Shown: one piece after another, positions 42,484-51,011 of the stretch
How positions within the stretch are numbered: the first letter of the stretch is position 1
How the letters are laid out: the number at the start of each line of letters is the position of its first letter
DNA from: Mycolicibacterium austroafricanum
Lineage (GTDB): Bacteria; Actinomycetota; Actinomycetes; Mycobacteriales; Mycobacteriaceae
Direction: 5' to 3'
Assembly (NCBI RefSeq): GCF_000612725.1
Contig: NZ_HG964450.1
Span: 276,327 to 340,326, forward strand
DNA: 64,000 bases
Notes under the pieces: model-generated
The model's input: only the letters and a program-made list of their open reading frames with translations
What the model was told of the DNA's origin: nothing
Databases searched by the model: none
Position numbers and translations under genes: made by a program

Positions 42484-44244
42484 TCACCTGGTCGCGCCGT
42501 TGACGGCCGGTTTGTCGATCATGCCGCGCTCGACGCCCCACATGGTGGCGATGGCCCGGTAGTCACCGCTCTCGATCAGGTGCTCCAGCGCCAGGCGCAG
42601 CGACTCGGTCAGTCCTGAGCCTTTCGCCACCGGCCAGCCGTAGGGGGCCGAGTCGAACACGTCGCCGGCGGGCACCAGCTCGCCGCGGCTGAGCTTGATC
42701 GCGAAACCCGTCACCGGCGAATCGGCCGACATCGCGTCCACCTCGCCCTTGATCAGCGCGGTGGTGACCTCGTCCTGGTTCTTGAACACGACCATCTCGA
42801 TCGGCTCCATCCCGGCGGCCGTGCACTGGTCGCTCTTGGCGGGCAACTCCTCGGTGGCCTGCAGGGTCGCTTCTGCCACACCGACTTTCAACCCGCACGC
42901 CGATGCCGGCCCCAGCGCGGTGCCGGGTCGGCGGGCCCACTGCGTGCCGGCCTCCAGGTAGGTGACGAAGTCGACGAGCTCCTCGCGCTCCCTGGTGTCG
43001 GTCACCGAGGACATCCCGACGTCGAAGGTGCCGTCGACCACCGAGGGCAGGATCGCGTCGAACGTGGTGTTGCGGTAGTCCGGGACCAGGCCGAGCACCC
43101 GTGTCACCGCGTCCATCAGCTCGACGTCGAAGCCGACGAGCTGTCCGTCGGCGTTCTTGAACTCCATCGGCGCGTACGGCACGTTCACCCCGATGACCAG
43201 CCGGCCGGTGCCGCGGATGTCGGCGGGCACCGTCGCCGCGATCGCCTCGACGGCACCGTCGGGCAGCGGCGCGCCGGCGTCGTGCCGCCACGGCGCCCAC
43301 ACCCACAGGCCGATTCCGACCAGGGCGGCGACCAGCACCGCGGCGCCCGCGGCCAGCAGCCCCTTGTGCGGCTTCTTGCGGTCCGGGCGGGCGGCGGCGT
43401 GCCGCGAGGTTCTGCCGGGTCGGCGCACCGGCGCGTTGAGCGCCCGCTTCGCGGCCTGGGCGAGTTCCCCGGCGCTCTGGTAGCGCTTGTCCGGCTTCTT
43501 GGCCATGCCCTTGGCGATGACCTCGTCGAACGCGGCCAGCCGCGGATCGGTGTCGGACGGGCGCGGGATCTCCGAGACCATGTGCCCGGCGATCTGCTGC
43601 TCGAGGCTGTCGGCGGGGTAAGGCCTTGAGCCGGTGAGACATTCGTAGAGCACACAGGTCAGCGCGTAGATGTCGGAGCGGGCGTCGACCTCGCCGCCCT
43701 CGAACCGCTCCGGCGCCATGTACGCCAGCGTGCCCAGCGTGCTGCCCGCGGTGGTCAGGCCCTTCTCCCCCGCGGTGCGGGCCAGCCCGAAGTCGATCAG
43801 GTACACGAAGTCGCGGCCGGTGATCAGGATGTTGGACGGCTTGATGTCGCGGTGGATCAGATCCAGCTTGTGCGCGGCGTCCAGCCCGTTGGCGACCTGC
43901 TCGACGACCGTGACGGCGAACGCCGCGCCGAGGGGTTTCTCCGTCTCCTGCAGCATCGTGCCGAGGTTGCGGCCCTCGATGAGGCGCATGTCCAGGTACA
44001 GACGGCCGTCGATCTCGCCGTACCCGTGGATCGGGACCACGTGCGGGTCGTTGATGCCCGCGGCGGCCTGGGATTCGCGCCGGAACCGGGCCTGGAACGT
44101 CTCGTCCTGCGCCATGCTGTGTGGCAGCACCTTCAGCGCGACGACGCGGTCGGTCTTGGTGTCGTAGGCCTGATAGACCTCACCCATACCGCCGCGGCCG
44201 ATCAGCTTTTGGAGTCGATAGTGCCCGAATGGTGTCGCATTCAC
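42484..44244 (-). CDS. Ser/Thr kinase with extracellular amino-acid-type solute-binding domain
   Basis: A 586-residue receptor kinase. The kinase domain has GRGGMGEVY (16-24), the lysine in VALKVL (K38), HRDIKPSN (H131, D133) and DFG (D151). A basic linker and one membrane helix (about 292-313) follow. The outer 270 residues are a complete family-3 solute-binding domain: RGTGRLVIGVNVPYAPMEF, GQLVGFDVELMDAVTRVLG, FDVGMSSVTDTRERE and GEVDAMSADSPVTG. So the kinase likely senses an amino acid or similar ligand directly. GAGGAGAG lies before GTG 44244. No ABC transporter genes are beside it. Confidence 0.93.
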   Translation of the reverse strand: MNATPFGHYRLQKLIGRGGMGEVYQAYDTKTDRVVALKVLPHSMAQDETFQARFRRESQAAAGINDPHVVPIHGYGEIDGRLYLDMRLIEGRNLGTMLQETEKPLGAAFAVTVVEQVANGLDAAHKLDLIHRDIKPSNILITGRDFVYLIDFGLARTAGEKGLTTAGSTLGTLAYMAPERFEGGEVDARSDIYALTCVLYECLTGSRPYPADSLEQQIAGHMVSEIPRPSDTDPRLAAFDEVIAKGMAKKPDKRYQSAGELAQAAKRALNAPVRRPGRTSRHAAARPDRKKPHKGLLAAGAAVLVAALVGIGLWVWAPWRHDAGAPLPDGAVEAIAATVPADIRGTGRLVIGVNVPYAPMEFKNADGQLVGFDVELMDAVTRVLGLVPDYRNTTFDAILPSVVDGTFDVGMSSVTDTREREELVDFVTYLEAGTQWARRPGTALGPASACGLKVGVAEATLQATEELPAKSDQCTAAGMEPIEMVVFKNQDEVTTALIKGEVDAMSADSPVTGFAIKLSRGELVPAGDVFDSAPYGWPVAKGSGLTESLRLALEHLIESGDYRAIATMWGVERGMIDKPAVNGATR

Positions 44245-44544
44245 CGGTGCTCTCCTCGGCTGCGGCCAATCGGTCTGGCGTTAGAAGCTACATCGCATTT
44301 GCCGGGGCTGCCCGGACGCATGTCAATCGCCTTGCGACCCGTTGCCCGATTTGGGCTGCCCGGTTGAGGACGACACGACGGCGTGCTTCAGGGGTGCAGC
44401 ATTCTTACCACGCGCAGGTGCCCGACGACATGCCCTGCCACGAGGCCGGATGTGTCCTTCAGTGCCCACTCGGGCACGTCACGACGGCTTCGCGATGACC
44501 GAAGCGGCCTTACCTGGGATTTTGACGCGGCCAGGCGGGCATCC
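44245..44544. other. 300-bp gap upstream of the SBP-kinase
   Basis: Spacer between two leftward genes. I find no frame with a ribosome site and no strong hairpin. It should hold the kinase promoter near 44250-44350. Confidence 0.5.
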
Positions 44545-44748
44545 TCAGAGCCGGAACATTTCCCGCGCCATGGCCGAGCGCTCGAGGAGCGCGTCGCGCT
44601 GCGGCGGGTAGAAGCGCTTCTTGACCAGCGGTTCCCGGGTGGCCGTGTCGAGCTCGATCTCGGCCTCGATCGGCCGGATCAGGAGTCGTCGCAGCAGAGC
44701 CGCCAGCGACCAGCGGGCGGACTGTCCGAAACCAGAAATCGAAGCCAT
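44545..44748 (-). CDS. 67-aa protein, unknown function
   Basis: ATG at 44748 follows GAGGTGA with good spacing and opens MASISGFGQSARWSLAALLRR, ending MAREMFRL. The middle is charged (EAEIELDTATREPLVKKRF). One weak hydrophobic helix near the start could touch the membrane. It is divergent from the HxlR regulator across an A/T-rich promoter region and may be its target. I do not recognise the family. Confidence 0.68.
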   Translation of the reverse strand: MASISGFGQSARWSLAALLRRLLIRPIEAEIELDTATREPLVKKRFYPPQRDALLERSAMAREMFRL

Positions 44749-44903
44749 GGTGAGTCACCTCTTCTTCTGTGTCGCAAGCTCTTTCGCCGCTGGTGGCCTG
44801 TCTGCCGCCAACGCATTCACCCTTGCGATCCAATTCTCAGAACGTAACATAAGATTTAGAAGTAGCCAACAGATAAATAAGCGATAGTGGAAAAGAGGAG
44901 CTG

Positions 44904-45587
44904 ATGAGTACCATCGTCGGCATGACACGGCGCAGCTACGGACAGTTCTGCGGCCTGGCGCACGCCCTCGACGTGGTCGGCGAGCGCTGGACGCTGCTGA
45001 TCGTGCGGGAGCTGGGCTCGGGCCCGAAGCGCTACGGCGAGCTGGCCGACGCGCTGGCCGGCATCGGCACCAGCCTGCTGGCCACCCGCATGCGGCAACT
45101 GGAGACCGACGGCGTGATCCAGCGCCGGCTGGACCTCGACCAACCGGGGTCGGCGGTGGTCTACGAGCTGTCCGACGCCGGCCGTGAGCTCGCCGAAGCG
45201 ATGATCCCGTTGGCGATGTGGGGCGCCCGCCACCAGATGAGCCACGCCGATCCCTGCGCCGAGGCGTTCCGCGCCGAGTGGCTGCTGGCGTTCCTGGCCG
45301 CCGACCTCCGCGGCGGCATCCCCGAAGGCCTGGCCTCGGTGTACGAGTTCCACGTCGACGACAGCACCGCCTGCCTGCAGATCCGCGACGGCCGGGTGTC
45401 GGTGCGGCCGGGACCGTGCGCGACGCCCGCCGACGTCACCGTCCGCGCCACCGCGCGGGCGATCGCCGCGGTCGTCGGGCAGAAAGACCGGCTGGAGGAC
45501 GCGGTCGCCGAGGGCCGCATCGAGGTGACGGGTGATCCCGCCGCGATCGCGACGCTGATCGGCGCCGTGGAGAAGCGCCTTGCCTAA
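44904..45587 (+). CDS. HxlR-family regulator with C-terminal SCP2-like domain
   Basis: A 227-residue protein. The winged helix (about 12-105) has CGLAHALDVVGERWTLLIVREL and RYGELADALAGIGTSLLATR, the HxlR hallmark. The C-terminal about 90 residues (VYEFHVDDSTACLQIRDG to the end) look like the sterol-carrier SCP2 fold, which may bind a lipid-like ligand. No conserved redox Cys is seen near the helix-turn-helix beyond C16. AGAGGAG precedes the ATG. The upstream 44830-44890 stretch is unusually A/T-rich for this DNA and probably holds the promoter. Confidence 0.9.
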   Translation: MSTIVGMTRRSYGQFCGLAHALDVVGERWTLLIVRELGSGPKRYGELADALAGIGTSLLATRMRQLETDGVIQRRLDLDQPGSAVVYELSDAGRELAEAMIPLAMWGARHQMSHADPCAEAFRAEWLLAFLAADLRGGIPEGLASVYEFHVDDSTACLQIRDGRVSVRPGPCATPADVTVRATARAIAAVVGQKDRLEDAVAEGRIEVTGDPAAIATLIGAVEKRLA

Positions 45588-45657
45588 CCGTCCCTGCCGG
45601 CGAAATCGCGGTTACCGCAATGATTCAAGAACGGCATCAATAGTGCGCTAAATGGTC

Positions 45658-45694
45658 TTGGACAGGCATGGATATGCCTCCTACCGTCTAAGAC
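45658..45694 (+). promoter_or_regulatory. Leaderless promoter of the glucarate operon with a palindrome in the spacer
   Basis: TTGGAC (45658-45663), 18-base spacer, TACCGT (45682-45687), then seven bases to ATG 45695. The spacer holds AGGCATGGATATGCCT (45664-45679), with perfect 6-base arms and a 4-base centre. A repressor or MerR-like activator bound there would sit on the promoter. No ribosome site exists, fitting a leaderless message. Confidence 0.55.
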
Positions 45695-47293
45695 ATGACT
45701 GCCACGATCTCGGGCGCCACCAGCCTCACCGGACAGATGCTGATCGCCGGGGCACCTGTGCGGGGCACCGGCAAGGAGGTCCGCGCATTCGATCCCGCGG
45801 CCGGGCAACCGCTGGAACCGGTGTACCAGCACGGCGACAACACCCACGTCGACGCCGCATGCGCTGCGGCCGCCGACGCGTTCGCGCAATACCGCGCCAC
45901 CACATCGGAGCAGCGCGCCGCGTTTCTCGACACGATCGCCACCAACATCGAGGCCGTCGGCGAGGCGCTGATCGCCCGCGCCGTCGCCGAATCCGGACTG
46001 CCGCAGGCCAGGATCACCGGCGAGCTCGGCCGCACCACCGGACAGCTGCGCCTGTTCGCCTCGGTGCTGCGCGAGGGCAGCTGGAACGGCGCCCGCATCG
46101 ACACCGCGCTGCCCGACCGGACCCCGCTGCCGCGCCCCGACCTCCGTCAGCGCCATATCCCGCTCGGTCCCGTCGCGGTGTTCAGCGCGTCGAACTTCCC
46201 GCTGGCGTTCTCCGTCGCCGGCGGTGACACCGCCTCGGCGCTGGCTGCCGGCTGCCCGGTCGTCGTCAAAGGACACGACGCGCATCCCGGCACCTCCGAG
46301 CTCGTCGCCCGCGCCGTCACCGACGCCGTCACCACCTCCGGACTGCCCGCGGGAACGTTCTCGCTGCTGTTCGGCTCCGGCCCCGGTCTCGGCATCGCAC
46401 TGGTCACCGATCCGCGCATCAAGGCCGTCGGTTTCACCGGATCACGTTCCGGCGGAATGGCCCTCGTCTCCGCCGCGGCGGCGCGTCCCGAACCCATCCC
46501 GGTGTATGCCGAGATGAGCTCCATCAACCCGGTGTTCGTGCTCGACGGTGCGCTGAAAACCCGCGGCGCCGAGCTGGGCCGCGCGTTCGTCGCGTCGCTG
46601 ACGATGGGTTCCGGCCAGTTCTGCACCAACCCCGGACTGGTGATCGCCGTCGACGGACCCGGGCTGGACACATTTGCCGCCGCCGCTCGTGACGCACTGG
46701 CCGGCTCGCCGGCCACCCCGATGCTGACCCCGACCATCGCGCGCAGCTACGCCTCCGGTGTGGAGGCGCTGTCCGGTGCCGCGCAGCTTGTCGGCCGCGG
46801 CGCGCCCGGTACCAGTGAAACTGCTTGCCACGCCGCGCTGTTCAGCACCGATGCGCAGACCTTTCTGGCGTCGGAGGCATTACAGGCCGAGGTGTTCGGC
46901 TCGTCGAGCCTGATCGTGCGCTGTGCCGGCTTCGAGCAGATGCGCGCCGTCGCCGAGGGCATCGAAGGACAGCTCACCGCGACCGTCCACGCCGACGACT
47001 CCGACCTCGACGACGCGGGCCGGCTGCTGCCACTGCTGGAACTCAAGGCAGGTCGGATCCTGTTCGGCGGCTGGCCGACCGGCGTCGAGGTCTGCCACGC
47101 GATGGTGCACGGCGGACCGTTCCCGGCCACGTCGGACTCGCGCAGCACCTCGGTCGGTTCGCGGGCCATAGAACGCTATCTGCGGCCCGTCTGCTATCAG
47201 GACGTGCCGGCCCCGTTGCTGCCCGGCGCGATCGCCGACGGAAACCCCGAAAAGCTGTGGCGGCGCGTCGACGGCCGACTCACCCAAGACTGA
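45695..47293 (+). CDS. Alpha-ketoglutarate semialdehyde dehydrogenase (2,5-dioxopentanoate dehydrogenase)
   Basis: A 532-residue aldehyde dehydrogenase. The active-site Cys is in SGQFCTNPG (C310) and the general-base Glu in YAEMSSINP (E273). The SASNFPLAFSVAGGDTASALAAGC block is typical of the branch that oxidises alpha-ketoglutarate semialdehyde to alpha-ketoglutarate, the last step of D-glucarate and pentose oxidation. The next gene makes that semialdehyde, so the assignment is strong. First gene of the operon, probably leaderless. Confidence 0.93.
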   Translation: MTATISGATSLTGQMLIAGAPVRGTGKEVRAFDPAAGQPLEPVYQHGDNTHVDAACAAAADAFAQYRATTSEQRAAFLDTIATNIEAVGEALIARAVAESGLPQARITGELGRTTGQLRLFASVLREGSWNGARIDTALPDRTPLPRPDLRQRHIPLGPVAVFSASNFPLAFSVAGGDTASALAAGCPVVVKGHDAHPGTSELVARAVTDAVTTSGLPAGTFSLLFGSGPGLGIALVTDPRIKAVGFTGSRSGGMALVSAAAARPEPIPVYAEMSSINPVFVLDGALKTRGAELGRAFVASLTMGSGQFCTNPGLVIAVDGPGLDTFAAAARDALAGSPATPMLTPTIARSYASGVEALSGAAQLVGRGAPGTSETACHAALFSTDAQTFLASEALQAEVFGSSSLIVRCAGFEQMRAVAEGIEGQLTATVHADDSDLDDAGRLLPLLELKAGRILFGGWPTGVEVCHAMVHGGPFPATSDSRSTSVGSRAIERYLRPVCYQDVPAPLLPGAIADGNPEKLWRRVDGRLTQD

Positions 47294-47324
47294 CCTCCCT
47301 TCCTCACCTCCTGAAAGGCCCGTC

Positions 47325-48266
47325 ATGCGACCGACCTCGCGTCCTGATTTCCGCAGCGTTCTGTTCTTCCCCGTCACCCCGATGACCCCCTCCGGTGTCG
47401 TCGACCTCGACGCGCTGGCCCGCCACATCGCCAAGGGTGTGGACGCCGGCCCAGGTGGCGTCTTCATCGCCTGTGGCACAGGGGAATTTCATGCCCTGGA
47501 GGACACGGAGTTCGGTGACGTGGTGCGGACCGCTGTCGACGTGGTGGCCGGACGCGTTCCGGTGTACGCCGGCGCGGGCGGCGCGGTGGCACAGGCCAAA
47601 CGGTTCGCCCTGGCCGCCGAGGAGTCCGGAGCTGACGGCCTGCTGCTGATGCCGCCCTACCTCGTCGAGGTGCCGCAGGCCGGCCTGGTCGACTACACCC
47701 GCGCCGTCGCCGATACCACGGACCTGCCCGTCATCGTCTACAACCGCAACAACGCGCGGTTCACCGAAGAGTCCGCCGTTGCCGTCGCCGAGATCCCCAA
47801 TGTGATCGGATTCAAGGACGGCACCGGCAATTTCGACCTGGTAGCCCGCATCGTGCAGGCCGTCAAGACCAACGTCGACCCCGACTTCCTGTTCTTCAAC
47901 GGACTGCCCACCGCAGAGACCACACAGCTGGCGTACCGCGCCATCGGGGTGCCGCTGTACTCGTCAGCCACGTTCGCCTTCGCCCCCGACCTGGCGCTGG
48001 CGTTCTACAACGCGCTGGACTCCGGCAACGAACAGCTCGCCGAGGCACTGCTGAACGCGTTCTTCATCCCGCTGGTGCGACTGCGCGACACCGTGCCCGG
48101 CTACGCCGTGTCATTGGTCAAGGCCGGCGTCACGATGGAAGGCATCCCGGCCGGACCGGTGCGCCCACCTCTGGTGATGCCCAGCACCGACGATCTGACC
48201 GAGCTCGCCGCGATCGTCAAGGCCGGCCGCGCGGTGCTGTCCGGCGCGCTCGCCCAGGCAGTCTGA
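47325..48266 (+). CDS. kdgD: 5-dehydro-4-deoxyglucarate dehydratase
   Basis: A 313-residue (beta/alpha)8 enzyme of the DHDPS/NAL family. It has FFPVTPMTPSGVVDLDALA at the start, the Schiff-base lysine in IGFKDGTGNFD (K164) and the Tyr in VIVYNRNNARF. This pattern, with GTGNFD after the lysine, matches 5-keto-4-deoxyglucarate dehydratase, which dehydrates and decarboxylates 5-keto-4-deoxyglucarate to alpha-ketoglutarate semialdehyde. It sits 31 bases after the dehydrogenase and three bases before a glucarate-dehydratase-like gene, so the three are one operon. Confidence 0.93.
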   Translation: MRPTSRPDFRSVLFFPVTPMTPSGVVDLDALARHIAKGVDAGPGGVFIACGTGEFHALEDTEFGDVVRTAVDVVAGRVPVYAGAGGAVAQAKRFALAAEESGADGLLLMPPYLVEVPQAGLVDYTRAVADTTDLPVIVYNRNNARFTEESAVAVAEIPNVIGFKDGTGNFDLVARIVQAVKTNVDPDFLFFNGLPTAETTQLAYRAIGVPLYSSATFAFAPDLALAFYNALDSGNEQLAEALLNAFFIPLVRLRDTVPGYAVSLVKAGVTMEGIPAGPVRPPLVMPSTDDLTELAAIVKAGRAVLSGALAQAV

Positions 48267-48269
48267 CCG

Positions 48270-49529
48270 GTGGCGCCGATCCGCGTCACCGGTGCGCGCA
48301 TCACCCCCGTCGCGTTCGCCGACCCTCCGCTGCTCAACACCGTCGGGGTGCATCAGCCCTACGCGTTGCGCGCGATCATCCAGCTGGACACCGACGCCGG
48401 TCTGGTGGGCCTGGGCGAGACCTACGCCGACACGCGGCACCTGGCGCGTCTGCGGGCCGCCGCGGAGGCCATCACCGGCCTGGATGTGTTCGCACTGAAC
48501 AGGATCCGCGCATCCATCGGTTCCCGACTCGAAGGCGACACCGCCGCGGTCGGCACCGCGGGAATGATCACCTCGGCGAGCGTCGTCGACCAGGTGCTGT
48601 CCCCGTTCGAGGTTGCCTGCCTGGACGTGCAGGGGCAGTCGCTGGGGCGGCCGGTGTCGGATCTGCTGGGCGGCGCGGTCCGTGATGCGGTCCCGTTCAG
48701 CGCCTATCTGTTCTACAAGTGGGCGGGACACCCGAACGCCGAACCCGACCGGTTCGGCGAGGCCATGGACCCGGACGGGCTGGTCGCGCAGGCCCGCCGG
48801 ATCATCGATGAATACGGCTTCACCGCAATCAAACTCAAGGGTGGGGTGTTCCCTCCCGAAGAGGAGATGGCGGCCATCGAGGCGCTCTCGCGTAACTTCC
48901 CCGGTCTCCCGCTGCGGCTCGACCCGAACGCGGCGTGGACGCCGCAGACCGCCGTGAAGGTCGCCTCCGGCCTGGCCGGGATCCTCGAATACCTGGAGGA
49001 TCCGACGCCGGGGCTGGCCGGGATGGCCGAGGTGGCACAGCAGGCGCCGATGCCGCTGGCGACCAACATGTGCGTCGTCGCATTCGATCAGCTGGCGCCC
49101 GCTGTCACGAAGAACGCAGTGCGCGTGGTGCTTTCGGATCACCACTACTGGGGCGGGTTGCAGCGCTCGCGGCTGCTGGCGGGCATCTGCGACACGTTCG
49201 GGCTGGGGCTGTCGATGCACTCCAATTCGCATCTGGGTATCAGCCTGGCCGCGATGGTGCACCTGGCCGGTGCCACACCGAACCTCACCTACGCGTGTGA
49301 CACGCACTGGCCGTGGAAGACGGAGGACGTCGTCAAGGACGGGGCGCTGGCCTTCGTCGACGGGGCGGTGCCGGTGCCCACCTCCCCCGGCCTGGGTGTC
49401 GAGATCGACGACGACGCACTCGACGCGCTGCACGAGCAGTACGTGCGCTGCGGCATCCGCGACCGCGACGACACCGGCTACATGCGCACCGTAGATCCGT
49501 CGTTCGAGCCGGCCGGCCCCCGCTGGTGA
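48270..49529 (+). CDS. Glucarate dehydratase-type enolase-superfamily enzyme
   Basis: A 419-residue mandelate-racemase/enolase-type dehydratase. The catalytic KxK is IKLKGG (K188, K190), metal ligands lie in LDPN, EDP and ATNM, and the His base in MHSNSHLG (H317). The capping domain begins TGARITPVAFADPPLLNTVG. It resembles glucarate dehydratase but is shorter than the typical 445-residue enzyme encoded at 61387-62724, so it may take another aldarate (galactarate, altrarate or xylarate). GTG at 48270 follows the kdgD stop by three bases. Confidence 0.88.
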   Translation: MAPIRVTGARITPVAFADPPLLNTVGVHQPYALRAIIQLDTDAGLVGLGETYADTRHLARLRAAAEAITGLDVFALNRIRASIGSRLEGDTAAVGTAGMITSASVVDQVLSPFEVACLDVQGQSLGRPVSDLLGGAVRDAVPFSAYLFYKWAGHPNAEPDRFGEAMDPDGLVAQARRIIDEYGFTAIKLKGGVFPPEEEMAAIEALSRNFPGLPLRLDPNAAWTPQTAVKVASGLAGILEYLEDPTPGLAGMAEVAQQAPMPLATNMCVVAFDQLAPAVTKNAVRVVLSDHHYWGGLQRSRLLAGICDTFGLGLSMHSNSHLGISLAAMVHLAGATPNLTYACDTHWPWKTEDVVKDGALAFVDGAVPVPTSPGLGVEIDDDALDALHEQYVRCGIRDRDDTGYMRTVDPSFEPAGPRW

Positions 49530-49569
49530 TTCGGGTCCCGGGTGATCTCCCGGGTCCTACGGTGGAGGT

Positions 49570-50043
49570 ATGACAGAGCCAGCCATCGACACTCAAACCC
49601 CCGAGGCGCTTCTGCGGGTGGTCAACCCCACCCTGCGCCTGGCGCTCAAGACTCCACTGGGCGGATTCCTCGGCGACTTCATGCTCGTCGCGTTCACCGG
49701 CCGCAAGTCCGGCAAGGAGTACGCGATCCCGGTCAGCGCGCACCGACTCGACGGTGAGCTCTATGCGGTGGCGGAGGCGCAGTGGAAGTACAACTTCCGC
49801 GGCGGCGCCGAAGCACAGGTGTCCCACCGCGGGAAGACACGCACGATGCGCGGGGAGCTCATCACCGACCCGCCGACCGTCGCCGGCATCTGTGAACGGG
49901 TGGCGGCCTCCTACGGGCCCAGGAAAGCGCAGCGGCAGATGGGGATGGCGTTCCGCGACAACCGGCTGCCCACGACCACCGAATGGGAGGAGGCGGTGAC
50001 CCGGCTGAAGATCGCGGCGATCAAGCTAACGTCGAAGGCCTGA
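49570..50043 (+). CDS. Ddn-like split-barrel flavin/deazaflavin oxidoreductase
   Basis: A 157-residue protein with the block VNPTLRLALKTPLGGF and FTGRKSGKEYAIPVS, characteristic of the mycobacterial Ddn/nitroreductase-like split-barrel family that uses F420H2 or flavin. About 30 N-terminal residues precede the barrel, as in Ddn. GGTGGAGGT lies just before the ATG. It is 40 bases after the glucarate operon and its stop overlaps the LysR start (TGATG). A role in sugar-acid use is not evident; it may simply be co-transcribed. Confidence 0.78.
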   Translation: MTEPAIDTQTPEALLRVVNPTLRLALKTPLGGFLGDFMLVAFTGRKSGKEYAIPVSAHRLDGELYAVAEAQWKYNFRGGAEAQVSHRGKTRTMRGELITDPPTVAGICERVAASYGPRKAQRQMGMAFRDNRLPTTTEWEEAVTRLKIAAIKLTSKA

Positions 50044-50942
50044 TGTTCTCACTCGCCCGGTTGTCCTGCTTCGTCGCCGTCGCCGAAGAACTGCACTTCG
50101 GCCGCGCCGCCGAACGGTTGCACATGACGCAACCCCCTCTGAGCCGTCAGGTACAGCAGCTCGAGAACGAGCTCGGCGTCCAGCTCATCGACCGCACCAC
50201 CCGCAACGTGACGCTGACCCCGGCGGGCGCTGCGTTCCTGCCCGACGCGCGGCGCATCCTGCAGCTCGCCGAGGGCGCCGCGCAGACCGTCAAACGCATT
50301 CCCGCCGGCGATCTGGGCACCGTGGTCGTCGGGTTCACCGCCGCCTCGGCGCACGCCGTGCTACCCCGGCTACTGGAACGCGTGCGGGAACGGCTGCCCG
50401 ACGTGAAGCTCGATCTGCGCGAGATGGTCACCGCCGCGCAGATCGAGGGGCTGATGACCGGTGAGCTGGATCTGGGGATGGCCCGCCCGCCGCTGAAACG
50501 GCCGGGACTGGTGTCGCGGCCGCTGCTGCACGAGCAGCTGTTGGCCGCCCTGCCCGAGGGGCACCCGCTGGCCGACATGACGCGGGAGCTGACGCTGATC
50601 GACCTCGACGGCCAGGACTTCGTCATGTATTCGCCGGTGCAGGCCCGCTATTTCAACGAGCTGCTGATCTCGACGTTCACCATCGCCGGCACCACCCCGC
50701 GGTACGTGCAGTACGTGACGCAGGTGCACACGATGCTGGTGCTGGTGCGCTCGGGGATCGGGATCGCGCTGGTGCCTGCGTCGGCGGCCACCCTGCATCC
50801 CGAGGGCGTGGTGTTCCGGACCATCGGGGCGTTCCGCGAGCGACCCGTCGAGCTGGACGCGGTGTGGCGCGGCGACTCGACCAACCCGGCGCTGCTGCGT
50901 GTCCTCAAAGACGTCTTGCCGCAACAGGAATGGACCACCTAG
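50043..50942 (+). CDS. LysR-family transcriptional regulator
   Basis: A 299-residue LysR regulator. The N-terminal helix-turn-helix is LSCFVAVAEELHFGRAAERL then MTQPPLSRQVQQLENELG; the effector domain starts at GTVVVGFTAASAHAVLPRLL, a form common in regulators of aromatic or organic-acid pathways. ATG 50043 overlaps the preceding TGA by one base. It probably senses an aldarate or related acid and controls the operon starting at 45695. A perfect palindrome follows its stop. Confidence 0.92.
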   Translation: MFSLARLSCFVAVAEELHFGRAAERLHMTQPPLSRQVQQLENELGVQLIDRTTRNVTLTPAGAAFLPDARRILQLAEGAAQTVKRIPAGDLGTVVVGFTAASAHAVLPRLLERVRERLPDVKLDLREMVTAAQIEGLMTGELDLGMARPPLKRPGLVSRPLLHEQLLAALPEGHPLADMTRELTLIDLDGQDFVMYSPVQARYFNELLISTFTIAGTTPRYVQYVTQVHTMLVLVRSGIGIALVPASAATLHPEGVVFRTIGAFRERPVELDAVWRGDSTNPALLRVLKDVLPQQEWTT

Positions 50943-50952
50943 TCTTCCCCGC

Positions 50953-51009
50953 CGAAATTGCATTCCAGCAGGCCGCTTCTCGCACTTTCGCTGCTGGAAT
51001 GCAATTTCG
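50953..51009. terminator. Perfect 18-bp palindrome between convergent genes
   Basis: CGAAATTGCATTCCAGCA (50953-50970), 21-base loop, then its exact complement (50992-51009). It sits between the LysR stop and the PhoD stop, a likely bidirectional terminator without a long U-run. Sequence is unlike the palindrome family at 5-14 kb. Confidence 0.75.
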
Positions 51010-51011
51010 CG

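Noticed and set aside
42420..42484. SigF promoter before the CsbD-like gene
   Set aside because: A GGGTA is present, but the -35 is only GTGT at about the right distance; too weak to list as a feature.
48111..49433. Minus-strand frame of 440 codons opposite the GudD-like gene
   Set aside because: Shadow frame; the plus-strand enolase motifs are complete.
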